Shown here: piece after piece, positions 1 through 7,813 of the stretch | Position numbering within the stretch: the stretch's first letter is position 1 | Layout of the letters: the number at the start of each line of letters is the position of its first letter | NCBI GenBank assembly: GCA_012510515.1 | Contig: JAAZHW010000075.1 | Coordinates: 1 to 21,240, forward strand | Length of the DNA: 21,240 nucleotides | DNA from: Parcubacteria group bacterium | Lineage (GTDB): Bacteria; Patescibacteriota; Minisyncoccia; UBA6257; JAAZHW01 | Reading direction: 5' to 3' | The notes under the pieces: generated by a model | Database searches by the model: none | What the model saw: only the letters and a program-made list of their open reading frames with translations | Told to the model about the DNA's origin: nothing | Program-made: the position numbers and the translations under genes

Positions 1-2056
1 CAGAAGGTGTTGGAGAAGGAGAAACAGAAGGTTTACAACCCCTTATGCAACTCGAGTAACTTGTATACTCACCCTCTTCATCTGGAACACAAATTCCATT
101 ATCACAACGATAGTGTCCAGAAGGTGTTGGAGAAGGAGAAGGAGAAACAGAAGGTGTTGGAGATTTACAATAACTATTGCAAGTATCTTGAAAGATATAA
201 TCACCCTTACCATCAAATGATTTAACACAACTTCCAATGTCCTTATTACAACTCCAACGTTCAAGAGGATTTAACTCTTCACAATAATGATCGCATTCAT
301 CCTCGGTAGAAAATTCACCTTTATCACTTATATAACACGCGTCATTGTAACTATTACAAAGATACTTTACAGAAGGCGTTGAGGTTGGAGATGGAGAAAC
401 AGAAGGTTTACAATCAATTTTACAAGTCGCGTATGTATAATTACCCTTATCATCTGGAACACACGCTCCATTATTACAACTATAGCGTGGAGGGTTACAA
501 TTATTTTGGCAAGATATTGGAGAGAAATATACACCCTCATTCATAACAGAAGGTAATTCAACACAAACTCCAGCTTTCTCAATACACTTCCATCTTGGTT
601 TTGAGTTTGAACAAAAAAAGTCGCATTCCTCCTTAGTAGAAAATTCACCCTTATTACTTATATAACACATATCAAACTTACCATTACAAAGATACTTTAT
701 AGAAGATGTTAGATCAGATTCACAATTATCTTCACAATCTTTTTTTGACTGATAACTGCCATTAGAATCTGGTTCGCAAACTTTATTCCCATCATACTCT
801 TTACAACTATATTTTTGTAAAGTCGTAGTAGCTGGAGTAGTTTCTGTTCTAAGAAAATTCCCTTTTAATAATCCTTGGCTATATGATTTATTGCCAATAA
901 TTTCAGATTCTTTAACAATTTTAATTAATCGACTAACTAAAGCATTAGAAATCAGTTTTTCATAATTTTCTAAATCACTTTCTGTTAAAAGATAATTTTC
1001 GGTTTTATCTAATTGCTGAGTAATGGCTTTTGAGGCCATATTGGATTTTATATCTCCCGGAATACTAACCATTTCTTTAACACATTCTTCTTCACCAGTC
1101 TCTTCATTTATTTCAACTTCTAGGCAATATTTTGTTGGCTTATAACCACTTTGAGTTTCTTTTTCGGCAGCTTCTTTAGCTAGTTCAATTTCAAGAGCCA
1201 AATTATCATTAACCATTAACATTGCTCCGATACTGTTATTCCATGGATAACTTGCTTCTTCAAAAGCAAACCAACCACCATTATTAAAATCTTCATAAAA
1301 AGATTCTATATTATTTACAACATCACTTAGAGTACAGGTGGGAAGCGTTGGTCTGCCCGGTGTGCCCGGTGTTTGAAGTTGCAATTGAACAGAAAATCTA
1401 AATGGTTCGCATAATTTTGAAAGTTTTGCCTCTTTAATAAATCGTCCCGTCGCGTCATCAGCTACCTCACTGAAAAAATCTCGCCAATTTGTAATAAACT
1501 GGGGATTATTATCTTCTCCTTCCCCACCAATCCAATCAACTATGTCATAAACTAAGTGATCTGCAAAAGATTTTGCTGCCGCTCTTAAAGCTATTTTTTT
1601 CATCTCAGCCATTTTGGCTTTTATAATTGCTTTTTTCTGTTGAACCCATTGTTTACATGCTTGAGAACTGTCAGCCCCTCCAACATTAATAGTGCACATT
1701 CCAGAAACAACTGTTCCTCCAGTACCAAGCACGCTTACTTCGCGACCTAAAAGTTGACAAACTGGATTTAAAACTATTGCTTTAAAAGAATTAAGGGCGT
1801 CTGTTATAAAACTATAAATACCAGTACTACAAATGAGTATTTCTTCTAATGAAACTTCAAAAGATTCCGGCGCTGATGATAATACTGGTTCCATTTGCTC
1901 AGCTGAAGGAATTTCAAGTTTTTTAATGTCTATAGATGGCATTGTTGGTATGGGACGTTCTTCTCTATAAGTTTGAGCCTTGACGGTTAAAATGTTAGAA
2001 AAATTTATTCCTAAAAGAATTATTATTAAAAAAATTATTAGAGATTTTTTAAACAT
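1..2056 (-). CDS. Secreted Cys-rich repeat protein with Ser/Pro/Thr linkers (C-terminus cut by window edge)
   Basis: The frame is open from ATG at 2056 to the left edge, 685 codons without a stop. Residues 1-27 form a signal peptide: KK, a hydrophobic stretch, then TVKA before QT as a likely cleavage site. Residues 28 to about 408 form a domain with scattered Cys and an Ala/Lys-rich helical stretch (KAKMAEMKKIALRAAAKSF) followed by a YDIVDWIGG segment. I remember similar secreted domains in Parcubacteria proteins near secretion or pilus genes, but cannot name a family. From about residue 410 there are seven short modules of the form C-x(4-7)-C-x(11-17)-C-x(3)-C, joined by linkers such as PSVSPSPTSTPSV. 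Paired cysteines suggest disulfide-stabilised modules acting outside the cell, perhaps in adhesion; this is inference. It follows the 2078-2890 gene by 21 bp, so the two are probably co-expressed. Confidence 0.85.
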   Translation of the reverse strand, partial: MFKKSLIIFLIIILLGINFSNILTVKAQTYREERPIPTMPSIDIKKLEIPSAEQMEPVLSSAPESFEVSLEEILICSTGIYSFITDALNSFKAIVLNPVCQLLGREVSVLGTGGTVVSGMCTINVGGADSSQACKQWVQQKKAIIKAKMAEMKKIALRAAAKSFADHLVYDIVDWIGGEGEDNNPQFITNWRDFFSEVADDATGRFIKEAKLSKLCEPFRFSVQLQLQTPGTPGRPTLPTCTLSDVVNNIESFYEDFNNGGWFAFEEASYPWNNSIGAMLMVNDNLALEIELAKEAAEKETQSGYKPTKYCLEVEINEETGEEECVKEMVSIPGDIKSNMASKAITQQLDKTENYLLTESDLENYEKLISNALVSRLIKIVKESEIIGNKSYSQGLLKGNFLRTETTPATTTLQKYSCKEYDGNKVCEPDSNGSYQSKKDCEDNCESDLTSSIKYLCNGKFDMCYISNKGEFSTKEECDFFCSNSKPRWKCIEKAGVCVELPSVMNEGVYFSPISCQNNCNPPRYSCNNGACVPDDKGNYTYATCKIDCKPSVSPSPTSTPSVKYLCNSYNDACYISDKGEFSTEDECDHYCEELNPLERWSCNKDIGSCVKSFDGKGDYIFQDTCNSYCKSPTPSVSPSPSPTPSGHYRCDNGICVPDEEGEYTSYSSCIRGCKPSVSPSPTPS
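32..830 (-). repeat. Intragenic Cys-module repeats in an A-B-C triad pattern with SPT linkers
   Basis: Read on the minus strand, the modules are: a lone first unit (about 830-713), type A (about 712-598; CYIS-KGEFST core), type B (about 597-488; begins W-x-C), type C (about 487-407; begins YSCNNGACVPD), a linker, then A again (369-260), B again (259-163), a linker and C again (114-32), then another linker into the edge. The linker DNA (1-31, 115-162, 370-406) is itself repetitive, built from (c)agaaggtgttggagaagga-like units. The two A copies are very close at protein level (both KYLCN...CYIS..KGEFST..EC), so the triad looks duplicated as a block. Module boundaries are approximate. Confidence 0.8.
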
Positions 2057-2077
2057 ATATTTTATTAATGTGATATT

Positions 2078-2890
2078 TTAATAAGAAAATTGAACACCAT
2101 CATTTTTCATTTTAGTAATGAGATTTGATAACCATTCTTCGTATTGATTATCTAATTCTTCAAAAAGTTCTATTGCGGCCATTGCACTAATAGAATCTTT
2201 TTGATAATTATACATCGCTGTTAAAACCACTTTTTTTTCTATCATTAAATTAATTAATTCCAAATGAAGATCAGCAAAAGAAGAAGGAATAGGCACCTTT
2301 TTAAAACTCTCAATCGCTTCATTAAATTTTATTATTATATCTTTAAAATACTCAGGGTTTTCACTATCAATAAAACTATTCAAAGCTTCATCAACAATAT
2401 CATTGGTTATTTTTTTATCATAAATTATTTGTAAAATATCATAAAAATATTTAATAGAGGTATAGGGAGGTTCTTCTTTATCAAACGTCAAGTCGGATAT
2501 AGTTATTAATGATAAATTTTTTAAAAAATAATCTTTATATTTTTCTATCATTTCTTCGCTAAACAATTCTTCATTAGGAACTTCTAAATAACCAGAGGAC
2601 AAATCATTATTTTTATTTAATTGAATAATTTGTTGAGATAATTCTGACATTACTTTTTCAGTTAAATTTTCTTCTTCGGAAATTTCTAAATCCTCTAAAT
2701 TTGCCCCTAATTTTTTATTAGTTTTTTGCAAATTAAAAGATTGAAGAATATAATCTCCTTTATTATTTTGGTCAGCTAAAGCTTCCTTGGTATTTTTACT
2801 TTTATCAGAATAATTAACAATTATTAAACCAATTATTAAAGCTATCCCGATAATTGATAAACTAATTTTTAAATAAAAATTTTGTTTCAT
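2078..2890 (-). CDS. Membrane-anchored or secreted protein of unknown function
   Basis: 270 residues. Residues about 8-26 (ISLSIIGIALIIGLIIV core) form one hydrophobic segment after a short KQNFYLK start, which fits a signal anchor with the rest outside the membrane. The remainder is helical, rich in Glu, Lys, Asn and Ile, without Cys, catalytic motifs or repeats that I recognise. I recall CPR proteins of similar make-up (signal anchor, then a segment such as LSQQIIQLN and a LEVP motif) encoded next to secreted proteins, but cannot assign a family. The gene lies 29 bp downstream of rsmA and 21 bp upstream of the Cys-rich secreted protein, so a joint role with that neighbour at the cell surface is the best guess. 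Confidence 0.8.
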   Translation of the reverse strand: MKQNFYLKISLSIIGIALIIGLIIVNYSDKSKNTKEALADQNNKGDYILQSFNLQKTNKKLGANLEDLEISEEENLTEKVMSELSQQIIQLNKNNDLSSGYLEVPNEELFSEEMIEKYKDYFLKNLSLITISDLTFDKEEPPYTSIKYFYDILQIIYDKKITNDIVDEALNSFIDSENPEYFKDIIIKFNEAIESFKKVPIPSSFADLHLELINLMIEKKVVLTAMYNYQKDSISAMAAIELFEELDNQYEEWLSNLITKMKNDGVQFSY

Positions 2891-2901
2891 TTATTTATTT
2901 T

Positions 2902-2930
2902 ATTATATAACAAAATAAATTAATAATTAA
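2902..2930 (-). promoter_or_regulatory. Possible promoter for the 2078-2890 gene
   Basis: A perfect -10 hexamer TATAAT (2907-2902) lies 11 nt before the ATG at 2890. At 17-bp spacing the -35 position reads TTAATT (2930-2925), only three matches to TTGACA. If used, the leader would be about 5 nt. In DNA this AT-rich a lone -10 match is weak evidence; the gene could equally be read from the rsmA transcript. Confidence 0.3.
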
Positions 2931-3726
2931 GTATTTTATTAATAGTTATCCACATCTCCAATGATAATTCTGCTGGTCTTATTTTTTCGTCTAAATTTAA
3001 TTTTTTAAAAACATTTTTTATTTTATTTTTGTCAAATTTTTCAGATAAATTATTGATTAAAACCTTTCTTGGTTGTTTAAAACCTATTTTTATTAATTTA
3101 ATAATTTCTTCCTCGTTTTTTAAACGCTGAAAAAATGGTTTTATTTCTAATTTAATCACGCTGGAAGCAACTTTGGGTTGAGGAAAAAAATCTTTCGCTT
3201 TTAAATGAAATAAAATTTTCGGTTTGGCCCACAAATTAATAATATTTCCTAATTGATTGGCTTTAGGTGGTTTAGCAACAATTCTTTCTGCCACTTCTTT
3301 TTGAATGGTTAAAACAATTAGTTGAGGAGGATTTTTTAATTGCTGAAAAATATAAAACAAATGATTAGTTAAATAATAAGGAATATTTCCTACTATTTTA
3401 TAATTTTTTAATTTTTTACTAATAAGCGGTAAAATTTCTCTAATATCTCCTTTAATAATTTTTAATTTTTTATTATCTTTAGTTAAATAATTACTAAATC
3501 TTTCTTCCAATCTTTTTATTAATTTTTCATCTTTTTCAATAGCGATAATTAACGCTTCTGTTTTTAAAAGTTCTTCGGTTAAATTTCCACTTCCCGCTCC
3601 TATTTCAACAATAATATTTTTTTGAGAAATATTTAAAAAGGCGACTATTTTTTTTAAAGCCTTTTTATTAATTAAAAAATTTTGACCTAATTTTTTTTGA
3701 TATTCCATAAATTTTTTAAAAATCAT
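2920..3726 (-). CDS. rsmA: 16S rRNA (adenine1518/1519-N6) dimethyltransferase
   Basis: This enzyme dimethylates two adjacent adenines in the 3'-terminal hairpin of 16S rRNA during 30S maturation, using S-adenosylmethionine. Visible marks are the N-terminal KKLGQNFL (residues 11-18), the SAM-binding motif I EIGAGSGNLT (41-50), an acidic E-K-D-E stretch for the cofactor ribose (64-67), GDI (93-95) and the catalytic NIPYYL (114-119). The C-terminal part has the helical domain with FFPQPKVASSVIKL. At 268 residues it is a normal family length. The ATG at 3726 overlaps the end of pcrA by 11 bp; an in-frame ATG at 3708 would remove the overlap and leave two residues before QKKLGQNFL, so the start is uncertain. 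It is co-directional with and translationally close to pcrA. Confidence 0.95.
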   Translation of the reverse strand: MIFKKFMEYQKKLGQNFLINKKALKKIVAFLNISQKNIIVEIGAGSGNLTEELLKTEALIIAIEKDEKLIKRLEERFSNYLTKDNKKLKIIKGDIREILPLISKKLKNYKIVGNIPYYLTNHLFYIFQQLKNPPQLIVLTIQKEVAERIVAKPPKANQLGNIINLWAKPKILFHLKAKDFFPQPKVASSVIKLEIKPFFQRLKNEEEIIKLIKIGFKQPRKVLINNLSEKFDKNKIKNVFKKLNLDEKIRPAELSLEMWITINKILNY

Positions 3727-5695
3727 CTATATTATCATTATCACTTTCATCTAATAATTCAACGTCTTTGTAATCTTTGTCAATAACATCTTTAAATGGA
3801 TCTAATTCTATTTCTTGTTTTAAATTTTCTGGTATTTCATCTAAAAAACGGGAAGAAGTATTAATTTGTAAATTACCAAAAATTTTTCGTCGCGATGACC
3901 ACAATAAATAAACCTCTTCTTTTGCCCGAGTCATTCCGACATACATCAAACGCCTTTCTTCTTCTAATTCTTCCTCATTATATTGTGATTGACTATAGGG
4001 CAAAATTCCTTCTTCTACTCCCACAATAAAAACCGCATCAAATTCCAATCCTTTAGCGCTATGAAGCGTCATTAAGGAAACAAAATCTTTAATATTTTTT
4101 TCATCACCTTCTTGAAAAAGAGAAATCTTTTCCAAAAAATCAGCTAAATTTCCTTTTTCGTATTCATCAAAATCTTCAGCTAATCTTATTAATTCTAAAA
4201 CATTTTGCCATTTTTCTTCCGCTTGCTGACTCGTCTCTTTTAAATATTTTTGATAATCTATTTTTTCAACTAATTCTTCAATAATTTTTGCTACTTTTTT
4301 TGAATTAATATCTTCTTTTAGTTTTTGATAAATTTTTAAAAATTCTTTAGCTTCGGAAATTTTTTCCAAATTTTGCCAAACTTTTTGATAATCATCATTT
4401 TTAAAAATTAAAGATATTTTTTTGGCGCCAATACCTCGCGTTGGAACATTGATAATTCTTTCAAAACTTATCAAATCAGCCGGATTAATTAAAATTCTCA
4501 AATAAGCAATTATATCTTTTATTTCTTTTCTTTGATAAAATTTTACTCCGGCAAAAATTTGATAAGGGATATGGGCTTTTAAAAAAACCTCTTCTAATAC
4601 TCTTGATTGAGCATTCATTCGATAAAGAACGGCAAAGCTTTTATATTGATAATGATAAACGTCCACCAAATTTTGAATCATTGAAACAATAAATTCAGCT
4701 TCTTCAATATCGTTATAAGTACGAATAACGAATACGGGTTTTCCTTCTTTATTAGCTGAAACCAAAACTTTTTCCCGACGCCACTTATTATTTTTTATTA
4801 CATCTTGAGCGGCCGCTAAAATATTTTTAGTTAAACGATAACTAGTTTCTAAAATAATAATTTTGGCATCAGGCCAATCTTTTTCAAAATTCAAAAAGTT
4901 ACGAAAATCAGCTTGACGCCATGAATAAATTGATTGATCATCATCTCCCACGACACACAAATTTCTATATTTAGAAGCTAACATTTTAATTAGTTGATAT
5001 TGAGAATAATTTGTATCTTGATATTCATCAACCAAAATATAGCGCCATTGATTTTGATATTTTTCTAAAATCTCGGGGTGATCCTGAAAAATTTTTACCG
5101 GCAAAGTAATCAAATCATCAAAATCAAAAGCATTACTATTTAATAATTTTTCTTCGTATAGTTTATAAATTTTGGCAACATTTTTTTGAAAAAAATTATC
5201 CGCCATTAATTCATAATCGGTAAAAAAAATTAACTCGTTTTTGGCTCGAGAAATTTCATTGCGAACATTTGTCGGAATAAATTGTTCTTTGGGTAAATTT
5301 AATTCTTTTAAACAATCTTTAATTAATTTTAAACTATCTTCTTCATCAAATATCACGAAATTATTTTGACGTTGTACTAATTTTAATAAATCTTTTAAGA
5401 TAATTACTCCTAATTTATGAAAAGTGCCAATAAACAACTTTTGAGAAAAATTTTCTTCTCCCAAAAGATTTTTAATTCTTTCTTTCATTTCTTCAGCCGC
5501 TTTATTAGTAAAAGTTAAAGCTAAAATATTTTCTGGCTTAATTCCTATTGCTAAAAAATAAGCTACTTTGTGCGTTAAAGTACGAGTTTTTCCTGACCCA
5601 GCCCCAGCGCCAATTAAAAGTGGCCCGTCAGTATAAAGTACTGCCTCTTTTTGCTTTTCATTTAAATCTTTAAGTATTTTTAATTCATCAATCAT
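3716..5695 (-). CDS. pcrA: UvrD/PcrA-type superfamily 1 DNA helicase
   Basis: An ATP-driven 3'-5' DNA helicase used in nucleotide-excision and mismatch repair and in clearing replication roadblocks. The full set of SF1A motifs can be read: Q motif LNEKQKEAV (11-19), Walker A GAGAGSGKT (29-37), motif Ia TFTNKAAEEM (61-70), motif II DEYQDTN (223-229), motif III GDDDQSIYSWR (250-260), motif IV around VLYRMNAQSR (356-365), motif V TLHSAKGLEFD (543-553) and motif VI RRLMYVGMTRAKEE (581-594). At 659 residues it is shorter than the roughly 720 of E. coli UvrD: the C-terminus ends in an acidic tail (DESDNDNIDDF) and lacks the basic tudor-like region that binds RNA polymerase in larger homologues. UvrD versus PcrA (or Rep) cannot be separated from sequence alone. 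It overlaps rsmA at its 3' end. Confidence 0.95.
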   Translation of the reverse strand: MIDELKILKDLNEKQKEAVLYTDGPLLIGAGAGSGKTRTLTHKVAYFLAIGIKPENILALTFTNKAAEEMKERIKNLLGEENFSQKLFIGTFHKLGVIILKDLLKLVQRQNNFVIFDEEDSLKLIKDCLKELNLPKEQFIPTNVRNEISRAKNELIFFTDYELMADNFFQKNVAKIYKLYEEKLLNSNAFDFDDLITLPVKIFQDHPEILEKYQNQWRYILVDEYQDTNYSQYQLIKMLASKYRNLCVVGDDDQSIYSWRQADFRNFLNFEKDWPDAKIIILETSYRLTKNILAAAQDVIKNNKWRREKVLVSANKEGKPVFVIRTYNDIEEAEFIVSMIQNLVDVYHYQYKSFAVLYRMNAQSRVLEEVFLKAHIPYQIFAGVKFYQRKEIKDIIAYLRILINPADLISFERIINVPTRGIGAKKISLIFKNDDYQKVWQNLEKISEAKEFLKIYQKLKEDINSKKVAKIIEELVEKIDYQKYLKETSQQAEEKWQNVLELIRLAEDFDEYEKGNLADFLEKISLFQEGDEKNIKDFVSLMTLHSAKGLEFDAVFIVGVEEGILPYSQSQYNEEELEEERRLMYVGMTRAKEEVYLLWSSRRKIFGNLQINTSSRFLDEIPENLKQEIELDPFKDVIDKDYKDVELLDESDNDNIDDF

Positions 5696-5701
5696 AAACC
5701 T

Positions 5702-5710
5702 ATCTTATCA
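5702..5710 (-). promoter_or_regulatory. Possible extended -10 promoter of pcrA
   Basis: TGATAAGAT (TG-N-TAAGAT) lies 6 nt before the ATG at 5695, so a transcript would begin at or next to the start codon. There is no good -35; the A-rich stretch upstream (5712-5727) could act as an UP-like element. It fits the fact that a terminator stands just upstream, so pcrA needs its own promoter. Confidence 0.35.
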
Positions 5711-5748
5711 TTTTTTTTCTTTTTTTCCAGAATATAAAATTAAAATAA

Positions 5749-5784
5749 GGCGGCAGATTTTTTCTGAAGAAAAAATCTGCCGCC
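5749..5784 (-). terminator. Rho-independent terminator of the nusA-tig-clpP unit
   Basis: Perfect 16-bp stem (5749-5764 with 5769-5784; GGCGGCAGATTTTTTC and its complement) closed by a 4-nt loop. On the minus strand it is followed by TTATTTTAATTTT. It starts 20 bp after the clpP stop codon. The plus-strand side has no T-run after the stem, so it serves the minus strand. The core GCGGCAGA recurs in the terminator at 16148-16179. Confidence 0.9.
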
Positions 5785-5804
5785 ACTCCAAATAAAATCA
5801 ATTT

Positions 5805-6419
5805 TTATTTTTTAATACCTCTTTTTTCTTTGTTAATAATGTTATCAATTAAACCATAAGCTTTAGCATCTTCAGCCGAAAGATAGAAATCTCTATCCGT
5901 ATCTCTTTCAATTTTTTCCATTGGCTGACCCGTGTGTTTTGATAAAATTTCATTTACTTTGTTTTTAATCTTTAAAATTTGCTTGGCCGTAATTTCAATT
6001 TCCACTGCTTGCCCCTCAACACCTCCCATTACTTGATGAAGTAAAATCTCGGCATTGGGCAAAGCAAACCTTTTATTTTTTGCGCCAGCCGCCAATAAAA
6101 TGGCAGCAGCTGAAGCAGCTTGTCCAATACAAATTGTTGAAACATCGGGTTTAATATATTGCATGGTATCATAAATTGCTAAAGCAGCTGTAACCACTCC
6201 ACCGGGTGAATTAATATAAAGCTGAACTTCTTTTTTAGAATCTTCGTGTTCTAAAAAAAGTAATTGAGCAATAATACTATTAGCCACTTGGTCATTAATT
6301 GGCCCTCCTAAAAAAATAATTCTTTCTTTAAGTAAACGAGAATAAATGTCATAAGCTCGTTCACCAAATTGTGATTTTTCAATAACGGTTGGAATAATAC
6401 TAAAATATTCTTCTTCCAT
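5805..6419 (-). CDS. clpP: ATP-dependent Clp protease proteolytic subunit
   Basis: A serine peptidase that forms the barrel-shaped core of the Clp protease and degrades proteins fed by an AAA+ unfoldase (ClpX or ClpC). The catalytic triad is intact: Ser103 in GQAASAAA, His128 in LLHQVMGG, Asp177 in ERDTDRD, each exactly 6 positions beyond the E. coli mature numbering. The oxyanion segment SPGG (71-74) is present. The nucleophile elbow reads GQAASAAA where many ClpPs have GQAASMGA. At 204 residues the length is typical. It is the third gene of nusA-tig-clpP, 29 bp after tig, with a strong terminator 20 bp downstream. tig-clpP is a classic pair, but the usual third partner clpX is not here. Confidence 0.97.
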   Translation of the reverse strand: MEEEYFSIIPTVIEKSQFGERAYDIYSRLLKERIIFLGGPINDQVANSIIAQLLFLEHEDSKKEVQLYINSPGGVVTAALAIYDTMQYIKPDVSTICIGQAASAAAILLAAGAKNKRFALPNAEILLHQVMGGVEGQAVEIEITAKQILKIKNKVNEILSKHTGQPMEKIERDTDRDFYLSAEDAKAYGLIDNIINKEKRGIKK

Positions 6420-6448
6420 AATTTTTTAAATTTAATCGTCCTTTATTT

Positions 6449-7792
6449 TTATTTTTTATTTTTTGGTATTTCTTTTTTATTCTCATTATTATTATTTTCC
6501 TCACTATCTTTAACTAAATTTTCTAAATACTGAAATACCTTTTCGCTTGTTAATCTTTCCTTAATATATTCTTTCAAAGATTCTTTGTCAATTTGATTTA
6601 TATCTTCTCCTCTTTGAACTTGCTGGTTTAAAATATCGTTCATTGCTTTCTCTATTTCATTATCATTAGGAACAATATTTTCCAAGCTAGCAATTGTTCT
6701 TAAAATAATAAAACCCTTCAAAGTTTTCTCTGCCTCTTTTCGTACTTCGTCTTCTAAATCTTTCGTTGTTTTTTTAATTTTTTTCAAATAATCATCAAAA
6801 CTTAAATTTTGATCTTGTAAAAAATGTTCTAATGAATGCATTTGATTTTCGGTTTCTGATTTTACTAAAATTTCGGGTAATTCAAATTCATTTTCTTCAA
6901 TTAATTTATTAAGTAATAGCAAACGCAAACGATCTCGTTCTTTTATTTGTTTTTCTTCAATCATCCCTTCTTTAATAGAATCGGTAAGATCTTTTATATT
7001 TTGAAAATTGCCCAAAGATTTTGCCCAATCATCATTCAATTCTGGTAATTTTATTTCACTTACACTTAAAACTTTTACTTGAAATTTTGCTTCTTTGCCT
7101 TTTATTTCTTCGTTAAAAAAATCTTCGGGTAGTTTTATTTTAAACTCTTTTTCTCCTCCTTCTTTCATTCCTTCAATTTGTTTTTCAAAATCTTTAGGAT
7201 AACCTCCTTCTCCTATTATAAATTGATCCTTTTCTGGAAAATCTTTTATTTCCTTATCGTCAACAAAAGCCTTAATCTGCAATTCCACAAAATCACCTTT
7301 TTTAATTATTCGATCAACTTTATTAAAACTTGATCGTGATTTTTGAAGCCATTTTAAAGCCTCTTCTACTTCTTTTTCTGATACTTCTAATTTATTTTTT
7401 TTCTTAAAAATTTCGCCGCTAATTTCTTTATAATTTTTTATTTCCGGATGAGGTAAAATAGCGCTTTTTAGAATATAAACAAATTCATTATCAGGCGCAA
7501 TTTTTGTAATATTTATTTCTGGCGTACCAATTAATTCTAAATTTAATTCTTCGGTTATTTTTTTAATACTTTGTTTAAAAGCTTGATTAGCCGCTTCGTC
7601 AAAAATTTTTTCTTCTAAATCGGTATTTTTAATTAATTCATCAGGAATAGCGCTTTTACGAAAACCATTTAAATTAACATTTTCTAAAACTTCATTTCTG
7701 GCTGTTTTCCAAAATGGTTTCATTTCTTCATCTGACAAAGAAACTTCTAATTCAATTTGTGATTGGGGTAAATATTTTATTTTGTGTTGCAT
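6449..7792 (-). CDS. tig: Trigger factor (ribosome-associated chaperone)
   Basis: Trigger factor binds near the ribosomal exit tunnel and shields nascent chains. The N-terminal ribosome-binding domain carries GFRKSAIP (43-50), matching the family signature GFRxGxxP except that the middle Gly is Ser; the F-R-K contact residues are kept. An FKBP-like PPIase domain covers about 160-245 (VELQIKAFVDDK..., FEKQIEGMKEGGEKEFKIKLPEDF). The helical C-terminal arms fill 250-430, ending in a low-complexity Asn/Glu/Lys tail. At 447 residues the length is normal (E. coli 432). The start is the ATG 21 bp after the nusA stop; no Shine-Dalgarno sequence precedes it. It sits between nusA and clpP in one unit, linking chaperoning of new proteins with their degradation. 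Confidence 0.95.
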   Translation of the reverse strand: MQHKIKYLPQSQIELEVSLSDEEMKPFWKTARNEVLENVNLNGFRKSAIPDELIKNTDLEEKIFDEAANQAFKQSIKKITEELNLELIGTPEINITKIAPDNEFVYILKSAILPHPEIKNYKEISGEIFKKKNKLEVSEKEVEEALKWLQKSRSSFNKVDRIIKKGDFVELQIKAFVDDKEIKDFPEKDQFIIGEGGYPKDFEKQIEGMKEGGEKEFKIKLPEDFFNEEIKGKEAKFQVKVLSVSEIKLPELNDDWAKSLGNFQNIKDLTDSIKEGMIEEKQIKERDRLRLLLLNKLIEENEFELPEILVKSETENQMHSLEHFLQDQNLSFDDYLKKIKKTTKDLEDEVRKEAEKTLKGFIILRTIASLENIVPNDNEIEKAMNDILNQQVQRGEDINQIDKESLKEYIKERLTSEKVFQYLENLVKDSEENNNNENKKEIPKNKK

Positions 7793-7813
7793 GGTATTTT
7801 TAATTTGATTAAA

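Noticed and set aside
7..264. Short open frames on both strands near the left edge
   Set aside because: They lie inside the long minus-strand Cys-rich frame and arise from its low-complexity linker repeats.
1..820. CRISPR array, suggested by regularly spaced similar DNA segments
   Set aside because: The similarity lies in an open reading frame, spacing follows protein modules and the repeats encode Ser/Pro/Thr linkers and Cys motifs.
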